A stretch of 64,000 bases of DNA from contig CM034539.1 of NCBI GenBank assembly GCA_020002185.1, positions 27,558,221 through 27,622,220 of the forward strand, read 5' to 3'. Of this stretch, positions 49,480 to 62,600 are shown one piece after another (the first letter of the stretch is position 1; every line of letters begins with the position of its first letter). The translations under genes and the position numbers were made by a program. Under the pieces are notes generated by a model that made no database searches, was not told where the DNA came from, and was given only the letters and a program-made list of their open reading frames with translations. This DNA comes from Paraescarpia echinospica. Lineage: Eukaryota > Annelida > Polychaeta > Sabellida > Siboglinidae.

Positions 49480-49860
49480 GTCCAGTCGGCAACGCGAATA
49501 GGCCCCGTAAATCTACATTTTATATAAACCGCCAACAACAATGCTTAGGTTTCTGTTTAAATATATTTATTTATGCTTTCTGGTGTCAATTTGCATATCC
49601 ATGACGGCCATCTTGAATTTCAATATGGCCATTAAAAAAAATCAAGATGGCGGCTAGGTATGTCGATGGCAATGAGTACCTAGCTTTAAATGAATCTCTA
49701 TGTCATAAACTACATGTGTGCCAATTTTCATGCTTTTGTCAAAAAGTGCACAATCATATCCCTTAGCCGCTGTACAATATCTAAATCTACACTTAAACGT
49801 TTTGTGCAGATGTTGTATATCACATATGATGGTAGATCCTATACAGTCTTACACTCTTAT
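49480..49860. other. Probable repeat with inverted GCCATCTTGAATTT words
   Basis: GGCCATCTTGAATTTC at ~49,607 faces AAATCAAGATGGCGGC at ~49,637. No coding sequence; class unknown. Confidence 0.35.
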
Positions 49861-49864
49861 AGGA

Positions 49865-51130
49865 ATTGAACCAATTCAACCCAAGCAACTCCACAGCCTC
49901 GCCCTCTCTGGGGAACTAAAACAGTTCAGCCCAAGCAACAGCACATCTTCGCCATGTCAGCAGAACTGAAATAATTCAGCCCAACCAACCCCACAGTATC
50001 GCCTTCTCTGGGAAACTGAAACATTTGAGTTCAATTAATCCCATAGCCTCGCCCTCTTTGGGGAACTAAAACAATTCAGCCCAAGCAACACATGAGCCTC
50101 GCCCTTTCTGTGGAACTGAAACAATTCAGCCCAAGCGATACCACAGCCTCGCCTTCTCTGGGGAGCTGAAACACTTCAGCCCAAGCAACACCACAGCCTC
50201 GCCTTCTCTGTTGAACTGAAACAATTCAGTCCAAGCGATACCACAGCCTCGCCTTCTTTGGTGAGCTGAAACAATTCAGCTCAAGCAACACCACAGCCTC
50301 GCATTATCTGTTGAACTGAAAGAATTAAGCCGAAGCAATAGCACAGCCTCGCCTTCTCTGGGGAACTGAAACAATTGAGTTCAATTAATCCCACAGCCTC
50401 GCCTTCTTTGGGGAACTGAAAAAAAATAAGTCCAAGCAACACATGAGCCTCACCCTCTATGGGGAACTGACACAATTCAGCCCAAACAACCCCACAGCCT
50501 CGTCATCTCTGGGGAACTGAAACAATGTAATTCAATTAATCCCACAACCTCGCCCTTTCCAGGGGAACAGAAACAATTCAGCCCAAGCAACACCACAGCT
50601 CGCCCTTTCTGTGGAACGGAAACAATTCAGCCCAAGAAATACCACAACCTCGCCTTCTCTGGGGAACTGAAACAACTACGCTGAAGCAATACCATAGTCT
50701 CGCCTTCTCTGGGGAACTGAAACAATTAAGCCGAAAAAATAAGACAGTCCCGCCCTCTCTGGGGAACTAAACATTTCAGTCCAACCAACGCCACAGCCCC
50801 GCCCTCTGGGTAACTGAAACATTTCAGCCCAAGCAACACCACAGCCTCGCCTTCTCTGTGGAACTGAAACAATTCAGTCCAACCAACGCCACAGCCTCGC
50901 CCTCCCTGGGGAACTTAACAATTCAGCCCAACCAACGCCACAGCCTCGCCCTCCCTGGGGAACTTAACAATTCAGTCCAACCAACGCCACAGCCTCGCCC
51001 TCCCTGGGGAACTTAACAATTCAGCCCAACCAACGCCACAGCCTCGCCCTCCCTGGGGAACTTAACAATTCAGCCCAACCAACCCCTCAGTATCGCCTTC
51101 TCTGGGAAACTGAAACATTTTAGCCCTTGC
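49865..51130. repeat. Degenerate ~50-bp minisatellite, ~25 copies
   Basis: The unit is built from GGGGAACTGAAACAATTCAG, CCCAAGCAACACC and ACAGCCTCGCCTTCTCT. Most copies are 50 bp. The last four (about 50,905-51,100) form a 49-bp, nearly identical subfamily (GGGGAACTTAACAATTCAGC), indicating recent local amplification. Confidence 0.93.
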
Positions 51131-51186
51131 AACCTGGGGTCGGTAACGTCAGTAGATCGGTCGGTCGGTCGGTCACACGGTCGCAA

Positions 51187-51250
51187 AATGCGTGTGTGTG
51201 TGTGTGTGTGTGTGTGTGAGTGTGTGTGTGTGAGTGAGTGTGTGTGTGGT
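51187..51250. repeat. (GT)n microsatellite
   Basis: GT repeats with a few GA interruptions, preceded by (GGTC)n at 51,157-51,175. Confidence 0.95.
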
Positions 51251-51289
51251 CAATGTATATATTTACTGACAGTTTATTTGTGTACATCA

Positions 51290-52125
51290 GCAACTTATGA
51301 TTTTATACACAATTCATTACTGTCTCTGGAAGTCCATTCCAATCTGGAATGGTCCTGGGAAAGAATGAAAATTTCCTGTAGTCTGTTCTGGAAGATAGTA
51401 CCTGAAATGTCTTGCTGTGATCTAGATCTTCTGGTTGGTGCTGTCAGGTTTAGGCTGGAGATGTTTACAAGGCCATTTGTGATCTTGAAAAACATTGTGA
51501 GGCGAGCAATCTTCCTCCTTGTTTCTAACATTTCCCATTTCAGTCTCGTCAGCATGGTGTTCACACTGGATAGAAATTTCCCAAGGCAGAACCTGGCTGC
51601 ACGTCTCTGCACTGCTTCGATCTTGCTGATGTTCTTTTTGGTGTAGGGGTTCCAGACCGTGCTTGCAATTGATGGCTAAAGATCCAATCTTCAAGTTCCG
51701 ATTGAGAAAGCCAAGCGTTCTGTTTGCTTTTGAGCATATATTGTTTATATGCTGTTCCCACCTAAGATCAGAGCTGATGGTGACTCCTAAATACTTGACA
51801 GATGTTATGTGTTAGAGGACACGGCCGTGAAGCCTATACTGGTACTGTTTTGGGTGACGACTCCGAGTGATGGACAGTACGCTACACTTCAGGGGATGGA
51901 ACTGCACGGCTCACTTGGATTCCCAAATGGCCATCATATCAAGGTCAGACTGAAGTGTAGCAACGTCATCCTGCGATCTGACAGTCTCATATGACACAGT
52001 ATCATCTGCAAACATCCTCACGGTAGAACTCAGTCCCTTCGGAAGGTCATTGATGTAACATAAGAACAAGGCTGGTCCCAACACCGAGCCTTCCGGGACT
52101 CTGGATTCTACTCTAAAAAAGCTTA
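51290..52125 (-). pseudogene. LINE reverse transcriptase fragment
   Basis: Minus-strand frames in succession show PEGSVLGPALFLCYINDLP, MFADDTVSYETV and KYLGVTISSDLRWEQH, then VQRRAARFCLGK, LKWEMLETRRKIARL and FKITNGLVNI. These are RT motifs of a Jockey/CR1-superfamily LINE different from the one at 40.8 kb. Several frameshifts make it a dead 5'-truncated copy. Confidence 0.82.
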
Positions 52126-52129
52126 TGTG

Positions 52130-53022
52130 TATTAAATTTACATGATACATTAATAGACAGTTTCAGCAATAAATGTTTGCTCTACAGATAGTTAGTTCCG
52201 TATCTATTAGGTAATACTAAGTCTTACTTACTTTGAAAAATAAAATGTGTAGCATTGTTTGAAATGTCGGCGTCACACGCTAAAAACCAGGCACTTTGCT
52301 GAGTTTCTAAATTATAAAGAATTGGAGTTGGTATCTAATGTTCTTAGCTTCATGTATATACCAAAATTGTCATATTTGTTTGAAACTCTACCATTACGGG
52401 TTCGAAAAATAGTGTGCGAGTCCCCATCAACTCTGGTACAGAATAATCAACACAGGACGCTAGTAGGGCCGTCCAGCGTTATCGGTGGTCAATAGCAACC
52501 TTAATGCCAATCGTAGAGTAATTGATGTGCATCTTTCGCACTGTTCGGATTCAGCACCAGAATACCTCTTGGTTCTTAGGCCACACATGTCCGTAGCCGA
52601 AATCTATTGAGCCAAAAGTGATGCAATGAAGGGGAATACTGAGGGGTTTCAGGGCAAAACGCGAAAAACACGATTTCTGAACTTTCGCCCGAACAGGGAC
52701 GAACCGTTTGGCTAACCAAACGTTGAGTTAGTATAATATATCGCGTGTTCACAAAACAATATAATATGATATGTCGGGTTTTGATAACACAATAATTTAA
52801 TATCACATTTGTATTACATATCTGCAAAACAAATATTTCCGTCTTTACTACCATTCTATTTGATTTTGGATTCTTAATACATTCCAAGTTTTTAATTAAA
52901 ATTTTGAGGATGAAACACAAAAGTGAGTCTTTCTCAAAACCAACAAAACGGACATCTCGCGTTTTCCCCTGAAACCCGTCATATATGTTCAGAGCTTGTA
53001 ACGTACATCTGAAACTGTCTAT
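52130..53022. other. Non-coding; downstream flank of the choline transporter gene
   Basis: AT-rich sequence with no recognised exon. It should contain the 3' UTR of the SLC5A7-like gene, but no poly(A) signal was assigned with confidence. Confidence 0.4.
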
Positions 53023-53519
53023 TTACAACTTCGTATAGTTTTCCACGTCGTCGCTGTAGGCCGGATGGTGTTCTACGTTCATTTTGTCGGTCTCCTTGTT
53101 TTTACTCTCGCCGTCGTTGGCGGCATGGAAACACTTGAAGACATCGAAACGCAGTGACAGCCATCCCGCGCGGAACAAGACGTCAGCGATATATGATACC
53201 ACGATGATACACATCAAATTGGCGACCATTGCCATCGTCTTGAATGCGAACGGATACTCGACTAAGGCAGGCAGACCCAGCAAAGGTTCTCCTCCGATCA
53301 ACCGCAAGAAGGCACCACAAAGGTAGCCGAAGAGCGAACCGTAGGAGTTGGACATCGGGTGGTAGAAGACGCAGAAGAGTTGAGGGAAGATGATGACGAA
53401 CACAAGGTCGGTGCACAGCACAAAGAGTCCGTAGATGGTATCCACGGCAATCGCCATCATTGCTGCACAAGCCCCTTCCACGACGATGCCGCAACGCAGA
53501 ACCCACAGGAGTTCCCGCT
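53023..53519 (-). CDS. SLC5A7-like last exon: helices 10-13 and tail
   Basis: Reads [50 protein letters not shown] and [11 protein letters not shown]. The stop TAA is at 53,023. Two AG acceptors 8 bp apart are possible (53,520 or 53,528); the phase favours the former. Confidence 0.9.
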
Positions 53520-56500
53520 CTGACGTCTGCAAGACAGAAGTCAACATTTGGCTTATAACGACAATACTGATCGATCTGACAGAAACAGAACTACAGCATC
53601 ACTAGGACGGGTAGATGACATTAACACAGACGTCAGCGAAAGAGAGATGTACCTAAAAGTGACAGGTGTTAATGCGGACATCAGTAATGCTTTTTGCGAC
53701 ATCCCATATTAACAAATCACATTATTATTATCCTGAATCTATTACATTGGCAATTAACTATGGCCTTCTGTGCAATTCTTTCTTTTATTTAAACATTATT
53801 CTTATCGTTTCTATTAATTATTGTTGCAATCTGTACATAACATCTTCATTTGTAATTAGGTGTATCAAATATATGTTTCATTTCTCCTGATGAAACGTCA
53901 TTTTCTTGTTGTTAGCTTATCCTTCATACGCGTATTTATTGTCAAAGTTCCTCTCCCATACCACGGTGCACACCACAGTGGCGTCTGGTGATTCCTGCAT
54001 CACAATATTCCTATTTATTCAAACACATTCCCTACTGTAAATGTACTATGCACCAGCCTACCTGTATAGCCTAGAAACTATAGCAATGATAGACAAACAA
54101 TAGGAGAGGGTACATTTGTACGAAAACAACTGGGTCAGGAGAATTGCGGGGTAAGGAGAATAGATGAGCGAAGAGTGGAAGAGCTGAGGGAGGATGTTGG
54201 TGTGAAAGAAAGTTTCAAAAAGAAGTTGGTGAGAAGTCGGTTGAACTGGGCATGACATGTGGATCGAATGGGAGAAGAACGGTTGGCAAAGAAAGCAGAT
54301 GCCCGGAGAGTGGAGGGAAAAAGAAGACGAGGGCAATCGAGACTGCTTTGGGAGGATTGCGTGAAGAGAGACCTGGAGGGATGGAAAGAGGAATGGAGAA
54401 AAAGATTAAAGGACCGAGGAGAATGGAGAAGGGTGGTAGAGAAAGTAGTGCAAGCGCAATGAGGAGGAAGAGAGAGAAAGAAGAGACAGAGAAAGAAAAG
54501 AAAATGTCGACGTATCCAAACCAGCCTCACCCTTGAAGACAGAGAACAATGAGGAGAATAACAGCATTTCCTTCTGTAGTGTGCACTGGTGTATTTATCT
54601 ACGTACATGGTACTTTTCCCCATCACCTCGCGTCGAACAGGCATTTCTGACGGGAAGGTAGACGTGACGGGCGAACATGGAACTTGCCGACAGCATGGAC
54701 GAGTCGACGGACGACATCACGGCAGCCGACACGGCACCGAGGCCGATGACGGCGACCGGAAGTGGCGTCAGATACTGCAGCACTAGCGGCATCACGAGCT
54801 TGTAGTCTTCCGGGGGAATCGGAACCTCGCCGTGGAAGCGATAGTCCGTGGCGTTCCAGTCTGATCACACGAAGAAATGTTTGTGAGCATTGACATCGAA
54901 ACGTGGTAAAAATTCGGGGAGCTGAGCTTAACCAGTTACTTCCAACTGCACCCCACTGGGGCCTTCTAAAAAACCATGTTGAGGCTCGCTAAAACATTCA
55001 ATTGCACACCCTGTTGAGGCTCCCAAAAACCACATCTTCAGGCTCTCCAAAAAAAATCAATTTTACCTGTCTTGAGGTTCTCCCAAAACCCCATTGAGGC
55101 TCCCCACAAACCCCACCTACAGACTCTCCGAAGTCGTCCAATTGCACCTCAAAATGCCCTCCCTTTCCTAAATAATAGGAGCTAAAGCTATCTCCAACCC
55201 CCAACCAAACATATCCCGGTCCCCAAATCCCCCCGGTTCCGCTGCCTTACGTGAAGGAACAGGGTAGATTAAATAACAGAAAATATAGCACGGAATAAAT
55301 ACATAAATACAAAGCACGGTATAAATACAAAATCTAGTACTTTGGCTCTTTATGTGCCGTATGTTAAATCTTTCGGTCAAACTTCTTTTTACTACCCAGA
55401 TATACAGGCATGGAATGAATTGCCATAAAACATACAAGGTGCTCAGAACAAGAACCAATTTAAATATTCAGTGAACCAGTTTTTGTTCAATTATCGTAAT
55501 GATCAGGAAGCCAGCTCATGTGTTTACTTTTAATTCAATCTTATTTTTAAGATACCTGTATTTAATTTAATTTATAATTTTTTAATTTATATTTTTTTAA
55601 AGTTTTTTTTTATTGATGACGCATCTTTTGTAAAAAAAGTGTTTAAGTTAAAAACAGGTATTATACATTTGTAGCACATGAGTCGGTTTTTTAAATGACT
55701 TAATAGTGCTTAATCAGGAGGTAATCTCCCTCTCTTCTTAATATTATATTTATCTTTTGACATCTGAACAGTAACTAGTATTTATTTATTATTTTTTAGT
55801 CTGTTATTTTGTCATATTCTATTAATATCTGTGTCATGTATTTGTCTGTGTCTGTCTAAGGACCACAATGGAAACAAGTGCTTGCACTTTCTTGTGTCAT
55901 CCATATATTTAATGTACCCTGTATTTATATTTTATGTATGTACAAGCTTACATTTTATATTGAATAAATAAATCAATCAATGAAAACAAACGTTATATCA
56001 ACTGTGATTATAGGCTGTCATTCAGGTAGACGAACAGTAAGTGGAATAGTTGCTATATCAAAATATAGTGGAATAGTTGCTATATCAAAATATAGTGGAA
56101 TAATTGCTATATCAAAATATAGTGGAATAGTTGCTCTATCAATTTGCGTGTCAGGGGAACTGTACACAAAAGTCAATGACATTTACCCCTTAAAACATTG
56201 TACAATCTCATTTGTAAGTAACAAAATCATAGCTAAACTTGCTTCTCTTGTATATACTGTTGCCAACGTCTTTGGATAAATGTTCATTCATTCATTTAAT
56301 GGAACATGTTTTCTATTGATTGTGTAAATACTAGCAGCGTGAATTTTTTTACAAACAAGACAACTTGTCACCTGTGTGTTTTTACTTTGGATTGCATTGT
56401 TAAACCGTGTTATATAAACCAAATGGCGTCCTACAAGGTGACGTAAATGTAACGTTTAGTTCCCAAGGCATGCTTGTAAATGTGCAAAAAAACAGTCAAA

Positions 56501-59500
56501 CCTGTCGATTTTGCAAGGGCCCCTAGAAGGACCGCCGGAACTGCCATGAGGATACAGCCAAACCCAGCAACTATCGACAACATTTGAGCTCGCATCGGAG
56601 TCCTTTGAGACAAAATTCGCTGGAAGTATGCCTGAAGGACAAAACAGCATTGAGCAAATAACACATATAAAACACCTTAGCACATCGCACGCGCACATGC
56701 GCGCACACAAAAACACGCACGCACGCACACACGCAAGTGCACTCTCATGGGCACACACACACGCGTGCTGACATACAAACACACACAAACACGCCTAAGG
56801 CCGCACGGTAGAACCGTACATGCGCACACTTATGCGTGCGCGTGCGTACGCACGCACGCACGCACACGCACAAACACCAGGGGCGGTTCCACAGAGGATA
56901 GTCTTGGAGGGGGGTGCACAAAAACCTCCACTGGCGTCCGAACCAAACTGTGTAGAACGTTTTTCGCTGCTGCGCCGTAACTTCAACTTCCTGGTGACAT
57001 AGAAAGACGGGAGGGGTGCTTGTAATATAAACGGGGGCACAATTCCAAAGTTCTAGGAGGCACGGTCACGTGATCCCATTCAAAAAAGTCTACAGGTACG
57101 CCAAATTCCAATGGTCTAGGGGGGCACGTGCCCCCCAGGACCCCTGGAAGCGACAATGTACACACCTGCCATGGGATCCCGCCGAAGAGCATCATGATCA
57201 TTGTATCGATGTAGGGCCAAATATGTTCTCCTTCCGGCCACGTCCCTAGCCACGTGTTGTTGACATCACGTGCCGTCTCAGCTATCGGCGTCACAGCCGG
57301 GTTAGTCCACGCAAAGGGTATAGCCAACCACTGCAATATAGGATACATTACTGAGTAAACAATGCACGGTGTACACATTTTATTTCACTGAAACATAATT
57401 CCGTTTAAACTGTCACTATGAGCCTTATTAAAACGATGTTGTCTGTTCCGTCATGAGGAAAAGCAACCAAGTGGTGGTAAATATTAGCTAGATATTCGCT
57501 GAATTAGTTGTTTTGAATATAAAAACCACACGAATACACCGATCATCAAAGAAGTCTGCTGTTAAGCCCGCCTGCGATATACTGCCAATAGAATGTTTGC
57601 AAACTTTGTGTTTTGTTTACAATTTGCACATTTCGTGGGCGCAATGTTACAGGCTTATTAAACTAAATGTGGTGGGCAGTATACCTTCAATATTATATGT
57701 ATTCTAGTATTGAGAACATTATTTTAAAAACAAGGAAAAAATACAGCCTTGCATAACGTGTTTTGTATCAAGGGTTTAATTCAAATAAAAACAAAATAAT
57801 GGATAGTACTTAGACGAAAACGAAGACATTCGACTGGAAGCCGTCGTATATTCTTCCTACCTCCTGCTAAAGACATTTCAAGTCCAACATTCAAAAACCT
57901 GCACGTTAGAGTTAAACAAATAACTGAAAATGTACCGTCTTTGTTTGTACAATCATCATTGTTTAAAAATGATCTAATGTGGCATTTGCTTTTCACGGGC
58001 TAATAGTATTTAATAGAAACGTTTTGTTGAGTTAAAATATGTTTTACGATAAAACAATTATGCTTAGGGAGAAACACCGTGTTATGTTCGGTATAAAGAA
58101 ATTGAGTGGTTGTCTCAATCAGGGTAACCAATGAAATTGACTCTAAAACTATCATAAAATGAAAGTGTTTTGTTTTCAGTTTAAACGAAGCATTTGAACC
58201 GTGTTTAAACTTCAATAACATTTACATATAAGCGAAACTGAATACGCATGCTTACGACCGTTGTTTTGTGTGTGCACGCAAGTATTTCAGCTGATCATTG
58301 TGCCAACTATCGTTACTATCAATATTTCAATGTACCATTGGAAATAACTGTCGATGGTTAAATGTGTTATTTATAGTATATTATAGGCAAATCGACTAGG
58401 ACGATACATCAATAGTTCGATGTTTCGTTACACCTCAATTCGATCGTATGTCTTCCTGATTGCTTGGCGAACATGACATCAATTAAGCCATTGCTTCAAG
58501 TAACAAAAACGATCATTGTTTGCCTTTTCGTTTCCAAATAAACAAAAAAACGACAAGGCCAATCGAGCCAGCGAGTCATGTGTGCTATCACTATTATGTG
58601 CACTCACCAGGCCACATACAATAAACGCCAGTTGAACGACGTCTGTGAGTATAACGGAATAAAGTCCGCCAGCAATTGTGTAGAGAAGTGCAACCGCGGT
58701 CGATGTGACGATGGCCAATGTATCGTCCAGCCCCACAATCACCGTGAGAGTGGCCCCTGGAAACAAACAAATATTTCTGGTATTATAGACTAAGTAATTT
58801 TATTGTGAGTAAATTGTTAACACCCGTTGAAATGTCAACTACTTTGTCTACATTTGGTTTAACAAAAGCCATCTCCTAACGTCTCATTCAGCTGGTTTGT
58901 TGATGTTAATTATTGTTTGCACACAGGTAATTTATTTTCTGAAGAAAATTTTCGTGATGTAATATTAATTTAGCACTTAGTGGTTATTTTAGTGTGCCAC
59001 TCATCAAGTGACATGTGAAGCGCGGTAGAGTAGTGTTAGACAGTTAGAGCTTCGGACCCTCAGTCGAGGGATTCCTCGTTCGAATCCTCTTCTTGCCACG
59101 TTCGAACCTTTTTTTGTTCGTTCACTCAGTGTTGCTCCAGTTCATTCAGTTGTATAAGTATCTGGCCTCGTTTATTGGTCGACGCGTATTGGTCAAGCCT
59201 CTGCGTCATGAGCCAGATGTCAGCAGTCGTGTTATCGGACATTAATTAAAATCGTCCCCTTTGAGACCGTATTCTGAGTACACCATAAGGTAAAAATGTT
59301 GATTGTAGCTGCAATTTGTTAGCCTGTATAAACACGATTAGGTGCATAACACCAAAAAGTGCCTTTTGTTTGGTATTATATTAGTGTACCATGTTGTTGA
59401 TAGGCCTTTAGAGTGATTGAATTATTAGACGACACTCTGAGAGTGTATAATAAAAAGTATTGTTTTCTGAAGTTTCTACGTAATGTAGCTGACGGCATTC

Positions 59501-59553
59501 TGGCTGTAATGGATGTTTGTCCGACTCTATGATAGTGTGTGTGTTTGTTTGTT

Positions 59554-59634
<81 letters not shown>

Positions 59635-62600
59635 ATTTGAAAATGTATTTGTGCGCGCCTATATTTATTAGATCTTAATAACCTGCATTATTCTTGAAAC
59701 TTCGTCAGTTTGTACATAAAGACCTATTCACGGACCTTCGCCTGAATACATTAAGCAAAAACTGACCTAGAGCTGACAAGATGGCTGCCGAAAAGAATAC
59801 ATCGGCAAGTAAAGACGGGATGTAGAGCAGTGCTGCCATCACGCGGCCGTAACGTAAATCAAATGGATCGAGCATCGTGATGTAGTCAGCTGCTCGCATC
59901 TTCTTTGCGAATAACAAGCCGCCTAAAACATTACATTGACCTGGCTAATGTCATCCCGCCATAGTAATGCAATGATAGGTAAAGAAATTTATGGTTGTAA
60001 TGTGACGAATTAGTTGAAACATCTCGACATATTTAACAAGATTGCCATCCAGAGAATTAACTCTAGATGGCAGGTGGACAAGGAAGCCCTTTGGCTTACC
60101 GAGAGTCCAACCCTTTTATCTACACATATCCAGCCCTTCTGAGGTATGTGTCGATTTTATTTTTAAACATAATTATTCACACTACTAGCACCCACACAAT
60201 CTTCAGATAATCTGTTCCATACATTCACAGTCCTTTGTGAAAATGAAAACTTTCTTACGTCTAATCTACACTGTTCCTTTACTAATGTAACTTCATGTCC
60301 TCTAGTCTTTCTATCTTTCTTAACTGAAAAAAACATATTTCTATGAATATTTTCATAACCATTCAATATTTTAAACACTTCTATCTGATCTCCTCGCAGT
60401 CTCCTTGTCTCTAGTGTTGTTAAACCACATTCTTTTAGGCGTTTTTCATAACTAAGATCCCTCAGTTTTGGTATCATTTTAGTCGCTCTCCTCTGTACTC
60501 TTTCTAGCATATCTATGTCCTTCTTGCGGTATGGCCTCCACGCTTGTATACAATATTCTAAATGAGGCCTAACTATTGTTTTGTACAGCGGTATTATTAG
60601 TTCTTTTTCTTTATATGCTATATTTCGCCTAATCAATCCAAGGATTTGATTTCCTTTTGAAGCTGCAATTCCACACTGCTCTGAAACCTTCATGTCAGCA
60701 CTAATTGTCAGCCCTAAGTCTTTTTCTTTTACAGTAGTATTTAGTACAGTTCCCCCCATTGTATATTCTACATATTCGTTCCCATGTCCTGTGTGAAGAC
60801 ATTTACATTTCCCAAAATTGAACAACATTTGCCACTTTTCAGACCATTTGATCAACCTGTCAAGATCATCTTGTAAAAATGCTGTCTATCCCCATCACTT
60901 TTAATCCTTCTAAACACTTTTGTATCATCTGCAAATTTCAACACCTTGCTAGCTATATCATCGTCCAAATCGATTATATATATTAAGAATAATATAGGTC
61001 CCAGTACTGATCCCTGTGGAACCCCACTCAAAACTGATTTCCAGTTTGAAGCCTCCCCATCAACAACTACCCGCTGTCTTCTGTCAATCAGCCATTTTTC
61101 TATCCAGTTAATTATACAATTTCCTATGCCATGGGCTTTTAGTTTAAGCAGTAATCTCTGATGTGGCACTTTGTCGAAAGCTTTTTGAAAATCTAAGTAG
61201 ATGATATCTACTGGTGATCCATCATCTACCCACTTAGTGATATCTTCCAAAAAACATAACATATTTGTTAAGCATGACCTCGCTTTTAGAAACCCATGTT
61301 GAGATGGGTTTATCAAGTTATGTTTAACAAGAAAATCCACCATGTGATCTTTAATTAGTCTTTCTAATAATTTACAAATCACCGATGTTAAACTAACTGG
61401 TCTATAATTATTTGACTTGTTTCTCGAACCTTTTTTGAATAACGGTATAATGTTTGCTTCTTTCCATTCTAAAGGAACCACTCCCTCTTCTAATGACAAG
61501 TTGAAAACTGTTGCAAGCGGTATGCTAATTTGTTCTACAATTTCCAATAGTAGTTTGGGTGGAATACCATCCACTCCAGGTGATTTATTATCCTTCATAG
61601 CCCTGATTTTCTTAGCTACCATTTCTGGGGTTACAATTAACTGTCTTAAATAGTCTGATTCTGCCCCCTTGAACTTAGCCTCTGGTACTGGCAGTGAACT
61701 AGTGTCTTCTCTGGTAAACACTGAACTAAAATACTCATTCAGGTCTTCTGCCATTAAGAATCCTTCTGATATTATATTTCCAGCACTATCTTCCAGAGGA
61801 CCGACCTTATCCTGAACTTTCTGTTTGCTTTGAACATATACATAAAAACTCTTGCTGTCATGTTTTATATTACAAGCTAATTTATGTTCATAGCTTCTCT
61901 TTGAATTTCTAATTTCAGCTGTAGCTTGGTTTAGTGCTTCTTTATAAATGTTGTAGTCTTCGTCATTTCCAGTACGTCTATATGACTTCCACATCATTTG
62001 TTTATACTTAATTTTTATAATAGCTTCTTTCGATAAGTGTTTCTTTTTGGACCGTTTCCCGTGTTTTTTTAAGGGAACAAATTTGACGATGATGCATTCA
62101 ATTTCACTCTTTAAGATATTCCAGCATTCTGTTGCTGTCTTATTCTTCAGTGTGTTATTCCAGTCTATCTTTGCTAAATATTTCCTTATGTCCTTATATT
62201 TTTCTTTGTGGAAATTTCTCCTGTACTGCTTTTTATTATTGAAACACAAAACACCTCATGCACGCACGCACTCAACCACGCACTCAACCACGCGCCCACC
62301 CACACAGCCATACACACATGTAGATAAGTACTAAGCAACAATAGGTTCATCATTTTCACCGAATGAGACAGGAATAAAACATAATTTGCTGATATTTCTA
62401 GTACACCCGTACGCGCGCACACACACGCACACACACACGCAGGAATGAACGCACGCACGAACGCACGCGCACACACACACATGGGCACGCGCACACATAC
62501 ACACAAACAAAGAAACGAAACAAACAGTAATGACATAGCCAGGCACAACAAAAATCAGAAATACATTTAGTTTTAGAAGTTTGATGACGTAAGTACACAC

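Noticed and set aside
59017..59100. Functional tRNA gene
   Set aside because: The B-box is present but the stems do not pair cleanly and the region continues into a SINE core.
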